This document shows, one piece after another, positions 1 to 9,523 of a stretch of DNA of 24,765 nt; positions within the stretch are counted from its first letter, which is position 1, and every line of letters begins with the position of its first letter. This stretch comes from Darksidea phi. Taxonomy: Eukaryota; Ascomycota; Dothideomycetes; Pleosporales; Lentitheciaceae. The notes beneath the pieces were generated by a model that saw only the letters and a program-made list of their open reading frames with translations, had not been told where the DNA came from and searched no databases. Position numbers and translations under genes: made by a program. Location of the stretch: positions 1 through 24,765 of the forward strand of contig JASJFT010000372.1 of NCBI GenBank assembly GCA_030770425.1, given 5' to 3'.

Positions 1-254
1 GTATTTAACCCAGCTCGTGTAGCTCTTTAATCGACGAACAGTCGTACCCTTCATGATTCCTACATTCATGTGGATGAGCTAAGCCGACATCGAGGTGCCA
101 AACTGCGCACTCAATTTGTACTCTCTGGCGCAATTAGCCTGTTATCCCCAGCGTAGCTTTTTCAATAATACAAGACCTTTCCTTACTGCGTCTTGCGATC
201 TTTATGCCCTGCTTACGCAACTGATAGACGTGTATGTCAAACAGTAAAGCAAGA

Positions 255-715
255 TTAAGCCATTAAACTTTTGAAGTATATATCAATATCATTTTTTTCC
301 TACACTTAAATAAAAAAAAAATAACTAATAGTACTATAATTAATAAGTGTTGTAATTTCATATAAAAGTCCTTTTTCATATTCTTTATCCTATTCATAGT
401 AATATCATTTGACACCAAATGTCATTTGACACCTAATGTAATAGATGTGTTTCTTTAAATATAAATTATTAATACTATATATACACCTATTTTCCACATA
501 GGTAAAATCTTACTTAGTTTAAATTGTTTTAGTTCTAACTCAAATAGAAATATAACTGAATTAGTTATAGATACTTTTCAAAACTTTTCTAATCTATTGT
601 CTATAAAAAGTAAATATAAAAAATAACAAACTAAATATAATAATTAATTTAAAAATATATAAAGGAATTATTTAATAAAAGCTCTATATATTTTGCGTAT
701 AGCATATTACAAAAT
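255..715 (-). other. A+T-rich expansion segment inside rnl domain V
   Basis: About 460 bases of low-complexity A+T sequence separate two conserved blocks of domain V, where the bacterial rRNA has far fewer. It contains a 17-base tandem duplication with one mismatch (405-421 and 422-438). I see no group I or II intron core in it, so an expansion segment is more likely than an intron. Confidence 0.6.
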
Positions 716-1955
716 TAAATTTGGATACTCCCAGGTACTCTTTATGGGATCTGTGCCCCGCATAAACCATCTGCTAGCCATTGTCTCCTGAGATTTATCT
801 CCTTTTATGGATTACACAGACGTCCGTCTACATTATGTATGTAAACTTATTCTACTGATATAACAACCAGAGTAAAGGTGTTTCAATTATGTCTTACAAC
901 TACCTTATTCACTAGAACCTGTTAAATTATACCCTATAACTAGTAACAGTAAAGCTGCATGGGGTCTTCTCGTCTATCTAGAGATAGGCAGTATCTTCAC
1001 TGCCATTCCAATTTCACTGAGCCAATCATTGAGACAGCTGTTGCATCGTGAGATCATTCATGCGCGACATCATTTAAATGCCAAGGTATTTCGCTACCTT
1101 AGGACCCTCATAGGTAAGGCCGCCATTAAATGGGGGTTCCTTCAAAACCTAGCCTATTTTAGTCATCTAAGTAAATCCGTTAACCAGCCATCATTGGGCA
1201 GATAGCACACTCTATACATTGATTTACATCTTACGCAAAGTGCTGTGTTTTAATTAAACAGTCGTGCAACACCATTCTATGTCTCCTCTTCCTATCCTGA
1301 TATTAATCAGTAGGAATGGCACACCTTCTCCCTCAGTTACGGTGTCAATTTGCCGAGTTCCTTAATGATTGTTAGCTCAAACGCCTTCGTATTCTCTACT
1401 AGCTTACTTGTGGTAGTTTTTAGGTACGGTTTTTTTCTTAATATAAAATTTTAAATTTAATAAATTTAAAATAAGCTATAGTTTATCTTCTCAGGGGTAT
1501 ATCCCTTTTCGCTCTCGGAATTCATAATATTCCTTCAGAAATATGTTTTTTTCCAGAACATTTTACTCAACTAGTTTATGTTGTCAAAACATAATTTCCT
1601 CATCATTTTACCCTTTAGGTTTAATTTAGAGACCGATTATCTTCAATATATATTATATTAATTTTTTTTCATCCCATAAGCTTAAGGCGAGAGATATACT
1701 CTTTTTCGTTACTCATGTCAGCATTCTCACTTGGGATATTTTTTTGAAAACCCGCTTTCTGGCGAGCAAATTACACTTATATCTGTTTATGTAATTATGG
1801 AAATAATAGTAAGTTCTACTCAAAAATAGACTTAATGCTTATACAGACTACCATTAAAAATTAATGTCAATCTTTTAACGCCATGGCCACTATTTCTAAT
1901 CCTATGTACCCAATGTTCCGCTACCCCATAAATTATACTTAAACAGTGTTTAAGT

Positions 1956-2045
1956 ATAAACTAGGATTAAATATTGTATAAACTAGGATTAAGTATTGTA
2001 TATTATAAAAAAAATATTTTACATTATTAAAAAAATATTTTACAT
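1956..2045. repeat. Short tandem duplications inside rnl
   Basis: Two adjacent tandem pairs are visible. A 22-base unit occurs at 1956-1977 and 1978-1999 with one mismatch. A second unit, an A-tract followed by TATTTTACATTA, occurs at about 2007-2026 and 2029-2046. They lie in a variable, A+T-rich part of the rRNA and look like slippage products. Confidence 0.85.
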
Positions 2046-3307
2046 TAAATAACAACATTAAAAATATAATATTGCTCCAACTAAAAGAATAAAACAATAC
2101 TTAAGAGTTATTTTATTTAACCTACTATTTTTATGGACAAGGTGTCGGTGTTTTGTTTTAGATCCGTTATATCTTCGGCGCTTTTAACTTATCAGGTTAA
2201 TTGATAACTAACCTCTTGAACCAGTGCTCTGTTACGAGATCTTTAAAAAATGGCCGCTTCTAAGCCTATTTCCTGGTTGTATAGTTTAAATACTTCCTTA
2301 CTTTCACTTAACAAAAACTTTGGAACCTTAAACACTTGTTCTGGGCTGTTTCCCTTTTGACATACAACCTTATCGTTAAATGTCTGATGGTTCAACATTC
2401 ATCATTGCCCTTCCGAGAGCAAATACTCGCGAATAGAGTCTTCACGACCCCCCCATATGCACAGGGCATTAAAATCCTAAAAAAAACATATAACCCTAAA
2501 AGGGTAATAAAATCCCCCAAGGATAATAATGCACAATTGTCCGAGATCACAGTTCTGTACCTGCTATGATGTAATTAAACCACATACTTACATATGTTTC
2601 GCGGAAAACCAGCTATAGTAGTCAGGATTGTCTTTCACTAACTTACCACAGTTCTTTGGATATCTTTACAACGATAACCCATTCGGCCTTTTATAAGCCT
2701 GACCATGGTAAGATCACTACTCTTCGGGTCTCTATTTAGATACTTATTCATTAATTAATAATTGGATTATCTAGGCAAATTTTATAAATATTTGCTTGCA
2801 TCTAATTAGAACTTGCTGACCCATTATACAAAAGGTACGCTCTCATATGTTTATCAAACTTATCTTGAGCTGCTTATAAGACTACTAATTTGAATTAATT
2901 CCTTCACAGTACTATTCTCTATCGCTTGTATATTATATTAAGGCTTAGAGGAAGGTTCCCCTTTATTCAAACAGATTAATCCATTTTACTTGAAGCCTAT
3001 TATCTATTTTCATTCACACTACTAATAGAATCTCGTTTGATTTATTTTCCTGAAGCTACTAAGATACTTCAATTCACTCCGTTCTTTATCGATAATTTTT
3101 TTCCACGGGTGTTTAATCCATGTTCAATTAATATACAGCCTTTTAATTTGCCTAATAGTCTCTTTATATACTTGCCATAAAGTTAATTCTTAAAATACAT
3201 AATACAAATATTATTAAGAGATTAAAATTATGAAATAATACATTACATATCAAATACATTACTATATATTTTTATATACAATTATTTAAATAAATAAAAA
3301 AATATAT

Positions 3308-3379
3308 CGGGTTATTATGATTCGAACATAACAAATCCTCAACCCAAATGAGGCGCCTAACCAACCTGGCTCTAACCCG
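3308..3379 (-). tRNA. trnP: tRNA-Pro (anticodon UGG)
   Basis: A full cloverleaf reads on the minus strand: acceptor CGGGTTA/TAACCCG, anticodon loop TTTGGGT with TGG, and T-loop TTCGAAT. It is the last tRNA before rnl in this strand's order and probably marks the 5' processing site of the rRNA precursor. Confidence 0.93.
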
Positions 3380-3464
3380 TTTATAATACTAAATGTTTTT
3401 TATAAAAAACATCCTATATTTATAACATATTTATAAAAACCATCATATATTTATAAAACATTAC

Positions 3465-3548
3465 AGAGAATATCCGATTCGAACGGATGTTGGCTTACAC
3501 CAAAATAAGTTTCAAGCTTATCACTTTAAACCACTCAGTCAATTCTCT
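3465..3548 (-). tRNA. trnS: tRNA-Ser (anticodon UGA), class II
   Basis: 84-nt cloverleaf with a 7-bp acceptor (AGAGAAT/ATTCTCT), anticodon loop CTTGAAA giving TGA, and a long variable arm as expected for a serine tRNA. It decodes UCN codons. Confidence 0.93.
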
Positions 3549-3613
3549 ATTAATTTGTATGGTTTATCTTTCAATTAATTGTACAATATTTTATTAATTA
3601 AAAGATAAAATAT

Positions 3614-3769
3614 GTTATTCACCCTTAAATTATAAACGATAAAACATGTTCTTCACCTTAACCTATAAAGCATAAAATAGATTATTCACCCTTAACCTAT
3701 ATTAAAGCATAAAAGATATTTTTCACCCTTAAACTATATTGAACATAAAATATATTCTTCAATCTTAAA
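3614..3769. repeat. Degenerate tandem array between trnS and trnR
   Basis: Four to five imperfect copies of a 33-37 base unit centred on TTCACCCTTAA and CATAAAA. They start near 3614, 3648, 3681, 3718 and 3753, the last one truncated. It fills the spacer between trnS(UGA) and trnR(ACG). No coding capacity or stable RNA fold is obvious. Confidence 0.75.
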
Positions 3770-3839
3770 GTGCGTACAAGACTCGAACTTGTAAAAACAT
3801 GTCCGTAGCATGTCATTATACCAATTTAACTAACGCACT
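3769..3839 (-). tRNA. trnR: tRNA-Arg (anticodon ACG)
   Basis: Cloverleaf with acceptor AGTGCGT/ACGCACT, anticodon loop CTACGGA giving ACG, and T-loop TTCGAGT. It decodes CGN codons, which are rare in the conserved genes here. It is distinct from the AGR-decoding trnR pair at 8260-8472. Confidence 0.92.
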
Positions 3840-3843
3840 GATT

Positions 3844-3914
3844 GATTCCTCAACGAATTGAACGTCGATCACATCCTTATCAAAAATGCGCTTTACCTAT
3901 TAAGCTAAGGAACC
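3844..3914 (-). tRNA. trnI: tRNA-Ile (anticodon GAU)
   Basis: Cloverleaf with acceptor GGTTCCT/AGGAATC (one G-U pair) and anticodon loop TTGATAA giving GAT. It is only 4 bases from trnR(ACG), so the two are probably cut from one transcript. Confidence 0.92.
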
Positions 3915-4048
3915 TTAATTACACAAATCCTTAAAAAAGATTAAAACATATAACAATTTAAGTTAAGATTTAAAAAGCCTTTAAAATCATTTTTATAAAA
4001 TTAATCTTATTAAAATGTTATAAAGAACATACAATATTATGCTATGAC

Positions 4049-4119
4049 AAGAGCACCCAGACTTGAACTGGAAATTTGAAGTTTGAAGCTTCCTATTTTA
4101 CCAATTAAACTATACTCTT
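4049..4119 (-). tRNA. trnW: tRNA-Trp (anticodon UCA)
   Basis: Cloverleaf with acceptor AAGAGTA/TGCTCTT and anticodon loop CTTCAAA giving TCA, which reads UGA as well as UGG. It fits the many in-frame TGA codons in the protein genes here and supports genetic code 4. Confidence 0.92.
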
Positions 4120-4301
4120 TTTAATAAGATTAGTAATACCCTATTCAATATAATTTAAAACTTATGTTACAATAAACTTATGCTACCAGGTTTAACATGC
4201 TTGTTATTTTAAATCAAAATATGAACAAACATAGTTACTTAAATAATTTAATTATAATTTAGCCATATGTATCTAAATATAAACCTTTTTTTACCGTATT
4301 C

Positions 4302-4380
4302 GGAAAAGAGTGGATTTGAACCACCAGGTGTTAAACACAATATTTAGCAAATATCTCGCCTTACCTATAGCAACTTTTCC
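4302..4380 (-). tRNA. trnS: tRNA-Ser (anticodon GCU), class II
   Basis: 79-nt tRNA with a 7-bp acceptor (GGAAAAG/CTTTTCC), anticodon loop TTGCTAA giving GCT, and a variable arm closed by GTGTT/AACAC. It decodes AGC/AGU. Confidence 0.92.
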
Positions 4381-4465
4381 TTTATTAGTTATAATTATAG
4401 TATCTTTTATTAATTCTAATGTTTTTATAATTTTTAATTAAATACTATGATTTAACTTCAAGTGC

Positions 4466-4538
4466 GAGTTAGACCGGACTTGAACCAGCATCTACTTTCG
4501 TGACAAGAAAGGCCTTTACCAAATTAAGTTACTAACTC
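4466..4538 (-). tRNA. trnD: tRNA-Asp (anticodon GUC)
   Basis: Cloverleaf with acceptor GAGTTAG/CTAACTC, anticodon stem CTTTC/GAAAG and loop TTGTCAC giving GTC. Only 3 bases separate it from trnG. Confidence 0.93.
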
Positions 4539-4541
4539 TAT

Positions 4542-4611
4542 ACGGCTAACCGAATTCGAATCGGTACATATCGTTTGGAAGACGAATGGTCTACCATTAA
4601 CCTATAGCCGT
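4542..4611 (-). tRNA. trnG: tRNA-Gly (anticodon UCC)
   Basis: Cloverleaf with acceptor ACGGCTA/TAGCCGT, anticodon loop CTTCCAA giving TCC, and T-arm ACCGA-TTCGAAT-TCGGT. Confidence 0.93.
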
Positions 4612-4621
4612 ATATATTTTT

Positions 4622-4692
4622 AAGATCTAAGGGAGTTGAACCCTTATGATAATGATTAAAAGTCATACGCTTTACCATTAAGCTAAGATCTC
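4622..4692 (-). tRNA. trnK: tRNA-Lys (anticodon UUU)
   Basis: Cloverleaf with acceptor GAGATCT/AGATCTT, anticodon loop CTTTTAA giving TTT, and T-arm AAGGG-TTCAACT-CCCTT. Confidence 0.93.
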
Positions 4693-4724
4693 TATAAATA
4701 TATATACTTATTATCATAAGTAGT

Positions 4725-4796
4725 AAGAAATAAGTGATTCGAACACTTAACCTGCCGCGTGTAAAACGGATGCTCTACCAATTGAGCTAATCTCTT
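4725..4796 (-). tRNA. trnV: tRNA-Val (anticodon UAC)
   Basis: Cloverleaf with acceptor AAGAGAT/ATTTCTT, anticodon stem TCCGT/GCGGC (one mismatch) and loop TTTACAC giving TAC. Its D-arm and T-arm are almost the same as those of trnE (19921-19992), the AUU tRNA (13536-13606) and the pseudogene at 23447-23517, so it is the likely parent, or a sibling, of that family. Confidence 0.9.
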
Positions 4797-4976
4797 TTTT
4801 TTTAGATTAAGATGAGGTATAAAAGTGCTATTACTTTATTTTATGATTATTTTACATTGGTTTGTGGCTTTAAATTACAATCATTATACCTTTAACATTT
4901 AAAAATTTTTTATTAAATAAAATCAATGTAGAATAAAGATTATTGGTAGCTTTACACTAATAAAATGTTGTGCTAA

Positions 4977-5564
4977 TTATTTTTTTTCTTTTAAAGTTAT
5001 AACAATACAACCCACCATTGCTAATAATAATATAATAGAAGTAATTATTAATCATATAGAATAATTACCATATAATATGTTTCCTATACTTGAAATATGA
5101 GAAGTTTCTGCTAAATATCCATCTCATGACACAGATGTTACATTAGTTAATTTTTTCTTTATACTAAAATGGTATAATAAATTATTAGTCATCACCATAT
5201 AAGGTAAAACATTATTTACAAAATAATTAAAAAAACTACCTAATAATATAGCTAAGGGTATACTATTTATACTATCTGTTAATAATTCAGATATTCTAAC
5301 ATTTATTAACATTAGTATAAATAAAAATAGTATAGATACAGCTCCAATATATACCAATAAATAAGATAATCCTATAAAGTTTAATCCTGTTAGAATTAAA
5401 TAAGCGGAAATTGATAAAAATAAACCTATTAAAAATAAGACGGATACAATAGGATTTTTACTAATAATAACTAAGATACCCAATAATATGGCAATAATGT
5501 ATAATAAGTCTAAATTATATACACTATAACCATTAAATGTCATTTCATTAACTATATACAACAT
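4977..5564 (-). CDS. nad6: NADH dehydrogenase subunit 6
   Basis: Membrane subunit of respiratory complex I, in the inner membrane near the quinone end of the proton path. Read with TGA as Trp the frame is 195 residues, ending in TAA at 4977-4979. The standard code would stop it falsely at 5124-5126. It has about five hydrophobic helices. The family-typical segment around residues 63-80 (SYLLVYIGAVSILFLF) is the conserved, glycine-bearing transmembrane helix 3. The C-terminus ends in a basic tail after IVITLKEKK. The start could be Met1 (5564) or Met8; I chose the outer one because nothing blocks it. It is transcribed with the rns-tRNA-rnl unit and lies between trnN and trnV, with spacers of about 180-250 A+T-rich bases. 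Confidence 0.95.
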
Positions 5565-5818
5565 ATAAAATTGTTACTTACCATTTTTCATAACTACTCT
5601 TATCATATATCTATTATAAAAGCAATAATTGTGAAATAATTATTAAAATAATAACTATTCTTAACAAATTATTTATCTCTATAAAGTATATATATTAATT
5701 TTATTTTAAAAATAAAATTATTAAATAAATGTTTGAAATAAAAGTATACAGTAAATATATTTAAAATTTGCAATTATACTATAAACAGTGGACCTTACAT
5801 ATTTTTATGCAGGTCAAA

Positions 5819-5888
5819 GCCCTTAAAATGAATCGAACATTTATCTAAATATTAACAGTATTCCGCTCTACCGTTGAGCTATAAAGGC
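5819..5888 (-). tRNA. trnN: tRNA-Asn (anticodon GUU)
   Basis: Cloverleaf with acceptor GCCTTTA/TAAGGGC, anticodon loop CTGTTAA giving GTT, and T-loop TTCGATT. This is the ordinary asparagine tRNA, which makes the AUU tRNA at 13536-13606 redundant in decoding. A small hairpin (GACCT/AGGTC, 5791-5815) lies just past its 3' end. Confidence 0.91.
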
Positions 5889-5951
5889 TATTAAATAATA
5901 CAACCTAAATATGTATAGTTATACAAATAAAAATTTAATAATGTATATTCT

Positions 5952-6035
5952 AGGAGACAAGAGATTCGAACTCTTAAAAGTACATTACTATTGAGTTTAC
6001 AGCTCAACCCTTCTTACCAATAAAGGAACTCTCCT
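5952..6035 (-). tRNA. trnY: tRNA-Tyr (anticodon GUA), class II
   Basis: 84-nt tRNA with anticodon stem TTGAG/CTCAA, loop CTGTAAA giving GTA, a long variable arm (known for fungal mitochondrial tRNA-Tyr) and T-arm AAGAG-TTCGAAT-CTCTT. The innermost acceptor pair is a G-G mismatch. Confidence 0.91.
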
Positions 6036-6364
6036 TTTACATTTTAGAATGTAACTAATTTTTAATTATTATGTAGTTTTATTTTTTTTTATAACTACTG
6101 TATAAAACTATTCAAATAACCACTCTATCATATAACTGGGTTACGCGTAACCTTTATTTAATATATACTCTTAATAAATAAGTCACATTACCAAGGAAAC
6201 AAAAGCAACTAGTGTCTTTTACCTTTCTAGGTAACAAGGGAATGAAAGCAAAAAACAAAGCTAGTAAAAAAAAAAGAATAGAAGCACACTACAAATTATG
6301 CTAACTCTACTTAAATACAATAAACCGCAATGATATCTGTATGCTCCCAATATAAATGTTGTGA
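6036..6364. other. Spacer between trnY and the rns 3' region
   Basis: 329 bases with no supported gene. The only clear structure is a perfect 14-base palindrome, GGTTACGCGTAACC, at 6139-6152. A purine-rich stretch follows at 6240-6290. Confidence 0.6.
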
Positions 6365-6422
6365 GCCTGTGTATGGATTCAAACCATATAAATATAAAAA
6401 TATTTATGCACCTTGCACAGGC
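6365..6422 (-). other. D-armless tRNA-like element after rns
   Basis: 58 nt with a perfect 7-bp acceptor (GCCTGTG/CACAGGC) and a T-arm TATGG-TTTGAAT-CCATA. The D-arm is missing; CAAGGTGC is in its place. The anticodon position holds an A+T palindrome, ATAAATA/TATTTAT, around a 6-base TTTTTA loop, so no anticodon can be assigned. It lies directly 3' of rns on the same strand. It could be a processing signal for the rRNA end, or a decayed tRNA. Confidence 0.55.
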
Positions 6423-6445
6423 TTTTTTTTTGTGTATTGTTAATA

Positions 6446-8240
6446 TTAATTAATCCCGGGCTAGTTCCCCAACCCGAACCGTATTTCGACTTAACACCAA
6501 TTAGAGTCACGCATACGAAGATTCTTCTGCCAAAAGATCTAAACCTGTTAATTTAGAATAACAACCAGCAGCCACCAAACTTATTGCACATACTCCTTTC
6601 AGCGCCTGACGAGTGGTTAGTACCTATCTGAGATTAAATTCACCGTGATGTGATTACTCACGATTACTAGTAATTCCTTTTTCATGCAGTCGAATTTCAG
6701 ACTACAATCCATACTTTATCCTATTTTAGGGATTAGCTCCAATTCGCATTATTGCATCCCTTTGTAAAGGTACATGTGGCACGTCTATAGCCCACAATAT
6801 TAAGGCCATGATGACTTGTCTTAGTCCCTTTTATCACATCCAATTGTAAGCGGTGCGCTGCCTTATTGTATTAAATAAAACAAGGGTTTACGTTAATTTA
6901 ATGGACCTAACCAAATCTCACGACATTAACTGAAGACAGCCATGCAACGCATGTGGTCTAAATAATATAGTTAAAATATATGATCATATGTTCAAAAAAT
7001 GTCTTTCTATTTACATATAAGATTTTATCGTATTTTTATCTTTTCTTAACCATATATTAACTATATAATATTTTAGAGCATTCAAATTGTGGTAAGGTTA
7101 TTCGAGGATTATCGAATTAAATAACATACTTCACTACTGGTTTCAGAAACGGTCTAATGATTTCAGTTCCTGCGTTGCCACATTACTCTTGAGGTGGAGT
7201 GCTTCCACTTTCATTTATAGTTCAGCATAAAGCTAACCTATGGCACTCATCATTGTCTGCCCAGACTACGGGGGTATCTAATCCTCTTCACTCCCTGAGC
7301 CTTCGTCCCTCAACGTCAGTTATAGTCTTTTACTTTATTAAAAGTTTAACTTTTTATAGTTAAACTTTAGTTTATATAGCTAACAGTATTCTTTATCTTA
7401 TATTCACTAATGTCATCTATATAAAAAAGTAAGTACTTATACATAGAGGTTTGCCTTCGCCGTTATCAGTCTTATTGGTATCAAAAGATTTCATCCCGTA
7501 CACCAACAATTCTGAAATTTTCCTCTCACATATTAAACTCAAGTGTAGCAGGTACTAATACAAGCCTTTGTACACCGTCTAGGTACCCTATATACCTGTT
7601 AAAGATGAATAACACTCGTCTCCCTTGTCTTACCGCGACTGCTGGCACAAGATTTAGTCGAGACCTATAGATATAAAGTTTTCATTATAAGCTTTATCCA
7701 GAATTTTATAAGACCTAGTCAAGCAAGTTAATAAACCATTTATATTAACTCTCATTCCTGCAAGTTGCTGGTTCAGCCGTTAGGCCATTGACCAAAATTC
7801 CTCACTGCTGTACTACACGCACTGGGGTTTTTTCAGACCCAGTGTGGTCAATAGACCTCTCAGTCCTGACTACGGACATAAGCTAAACATGATATTACCA
7901 TACTTACTACTTATCCGGTGGTTATTAATAATCAACTAGGAGCGAAATACTTTTTCTTTAATAAACATACTTTATTATTATTATTCTTAACCTGTTAACC
8001 TAACCTTTCAATTTAGTTGCCACAGGGTGATTAAATTTAGTATTAATAAAATAAGAATAAATTGTTAGTATAAGGTATTTATTTTACCTTACTCCTAGGT
8101 AGCCATAACACCCCTTACTCACCTGTACACCACTTCAATATACATAATTTATACAAATTAAATATTGACGTTCGATTAGCATGTGTCAAGCATTTGCATA
8201 GCGTTCAATCAGAGCCATCATCAAACTCAAGTAAAAAAAA
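6446..8240 (-). rRNA. rns: Small-subunit ribosomal RNA
   Basis: Mitochondrial 16S-like rRNA, complete. On the minus strand the 5' end near 8236 reads GAGTTTGATGATGGCTC-like, the 530-loop motif GTGCCAGCAGTCGCGGTAA lies near 7630-7650, and the 3' domain has GTTAAGTCGAAATACGGTT near 6475-6495. Ends are estimated to within about 15 bases. It is about 1.8 kb long. Extra A+T helices lie near 6958-7085 and 7330-7440. Two trnR genes lie upstream of its 5' end and a tRNA-like element lies 24 bases past its 3' end, so tRNA punctuation probably frees both ends. Confidence 0.96.
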
Positions 8241-8259
8241 TTCTAAAGGGAATTATTAT

Positions 8260-8329
8260 TTCTTATCTAAGACTCGAACTTAGATTCAGATATTAGGAAT
8301 ATCTTGTTCTACCATTAAACTAATAAGAA
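8260..8329 (-). tRNA. trnR: tRNA-Arg (anticodon CCU)
   Basis: Perfect cloverleaf with acceptor TTCTTAT/ATAAGAA, anticodon stem AGATA/TATCT, loop TTCCTAA giving CCT, and T-arm CTAAG-TTCGAGT-CTTAG. It would read only AGG. It differs from its neighbour at 8403-8472 at very few positions, among them loop positions 32 and 34, and so is a recent duplicate with an altered anticodon. A third, broken copy is at 23178-23275. Confidence 0.88.
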
Positions 8330-8402
8330 TTTTTCTAATTATTATATAAGACAATAATAGCTATAATAGTAAGTTAGAAGTTGTTTATTGTAAAAATATT
8401 GA

Positions 8403-8472
8403 TTCTTATCTAAGAGTCGAACTTAGATTCAGATATTAGAAGTATCTTGTTCTACCATTAAACTAATAAGAA
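8403..8472 (-). tRNA. trnR: tRNA-Arg (anticodon UCU)
   Basis: Perfect cloverleaf, with the same stems as the copy at 8260-8329 but with anticodon loop CTTCTAA giving TCT. It is the standard reader of AGA/AGG, the main arginine codons in the conserved genes here, and so is probably the original gene of the tandem pair. Confidence 0.91.
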
Positions 8473-9012
8473 TCATTGTAAAAAAATCTGTATATGTAAA
8501 TATAGTCTACCTTTGTAGATAGATTAACCCGCTAGGGCTACTACATTTTAGTTGTTGTTAAGTGTTAAAAAAAAATCTCTATATGCTTGCAAGATTATAC
8601 CTATATTCATATAATATATTTTATGTTATAATAAATAGGTATGATTATTGTTTAATGAAGTTTTCTAATATTATTTTTAATAGTTTTTAATTAGAGGTAT
8701 TTTTAGTAAACTCTAATCACAATAAATTTAACTTAAATTATTACAAGACTTATAACTCTCAATCCCAGGTTATATTTTATAATATACCCATTACATTACT
8801 ATTAAATAATATATTATTTACATTAATCATATATTCTTATTAAATTATACAACTATTAATACATTAAATATGTTATTATAAATAATGTTTAAAATACTTT
8901 TAAATTATATAACATATTATTAAGTTATATATAACATACTATTAAATTATATATATACATATATATAACATACTATTAAATTATATATAAACATATATAC
9001 CTATTATAATAA
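8473..9012. other. Divergent A+T-rich spacer (candidate control region)
   Basis: About 540 bases separate the minus-strand trnR-rns unit from the plus-strand cox3-nad2-nad3 run. No gene is supported. The sequence is almost all A and T after 8600, with a direct-repeat cluster at 8909-9000. Its position between outward-reading units makes it a natural place for divergent promoters or a replication origin; this is inferred from layout only, and I recognise no promoter motif. Confidence 0.5.
8909..9000. repeat. Three-copy direct repeat in the divergent spacer
   Basis: The core ATAACATACTATTAAATTAT starts at 8931 and again at 8965, and a variant (ATAACATATTATTAAGTTAT) starts at 8909. Unit length grows from 22 to about 34-36 bases through added TA steps. 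Confidence 0.8.
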
Positions 9013-9402
9013 AATGGGGGTGAGGGTTATCTTTTAAGTAGGGATAAAATTACAGAAGAGATACTTATACCAAAATATGGGTATACTATTGAGTCGGCCA
9101 TATCCAATTGTTATGTTATATATCGCCTGGTTAATGTGGTTAGTAAGGTACCTTATAAAATAAACCAGGAACTCTTAAAATTTATCCTTTCGAAGGATAA
9201 TAAGAAATTAAATTTCTTAATTGATTCTAATACTCCGCATAAATTTGAGAACATTAATAGAACTAAGTACCAGGACAAGATTTATAAGTCACATGTAGGT
9301 AAAGTATTATTACAAGAAAGTATTTTAGATATAGCTTACTTATACAGTAACTTTAATACTATATACTTTTTTATATTATATAAATGTATAGCGACGAAGT
9401 AA
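9013..9402 (+). pseudogene. Fragment of a plasmid-type phage-like RNA polymerase
   Basis: An open frame of about 129 codons with no proper start; upstream stops end at 9012. The stretch around 9136-9190 (KVPYKINQELLKFIL) and the later SHVGKVLLQESILDIA and YSNF segments look like the region just ahead of the catalytic palm in T7-like single-subunit RNA polymerases carried by fungal mitochondrial linear plasmids (invertrons). In that family the next motif would be xYFPVRLDxRGR. Here the frame breaks after the codons for TIYFF and stops at 9400-9402, so the catalytic aspartate region is missing. I infer a dead piece of an integrated plasmid. The family call rests on remembered motif pattern, not on a search. 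Confidence 0.65.
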
Positions 9403-9523
9403 ATAAATACCTCCTTTTTATCTCCTTATATACACGAATTAGCTTATTAAGCTTCACTATGCCCGCTCTTTTATATTTATATATATTTGTTTATTCAGAT
9501 AATAATTTAGTTATTAGTATAAC

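Larger units (their letters stand above)
1..3195 (-). rRNA. rnl: Large-subunit ribosomal RNA (3' end beyond left edge)
   Basis: Mitochondrial 23S-like rRNA, the catalytic RNA of the mitoribosome. Read on the minus strand, bases 1-105 match the peptidyl-transferase region of domain V, 125-160 hold the GGGGATAACAGGCTAAT core, and about 945-985 hold the AGACCCCATGCAGCTTTACTG motif. The 5' region near 3000-3080 matches bacterial domain I around the GAGGAAAAGAAATCAACCGAGATT-type motif. The window edge falls near E. coli position 2590, so the last few hundred bases are outside. The 5' end is approximate. No intron interrupts the parts I can align. Extra length comes from A+T-rich expansions near 255-715, 1430-1480 and 1930-2110. 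Open frames inside it, such as 2336-2569, are not genes. Confidence 0.96.

Noticed and set aside
255..715. Possible intron in rnl
   Set aside because: No group I or II core motif is visible; the site matches a variable helix region, so an expansion segment is simpler.
2336..2569. 77-codon plus-strand open frame
   Set aside because: Lies on the antisense strand of conserved rnl sequence; no protein-like features.
3614..3769. A CRISPR-like array
   Set aside because: Units are adjacent, degenerate and without unique spacers; a plain tandem repeat in a mitochondrial spacer.
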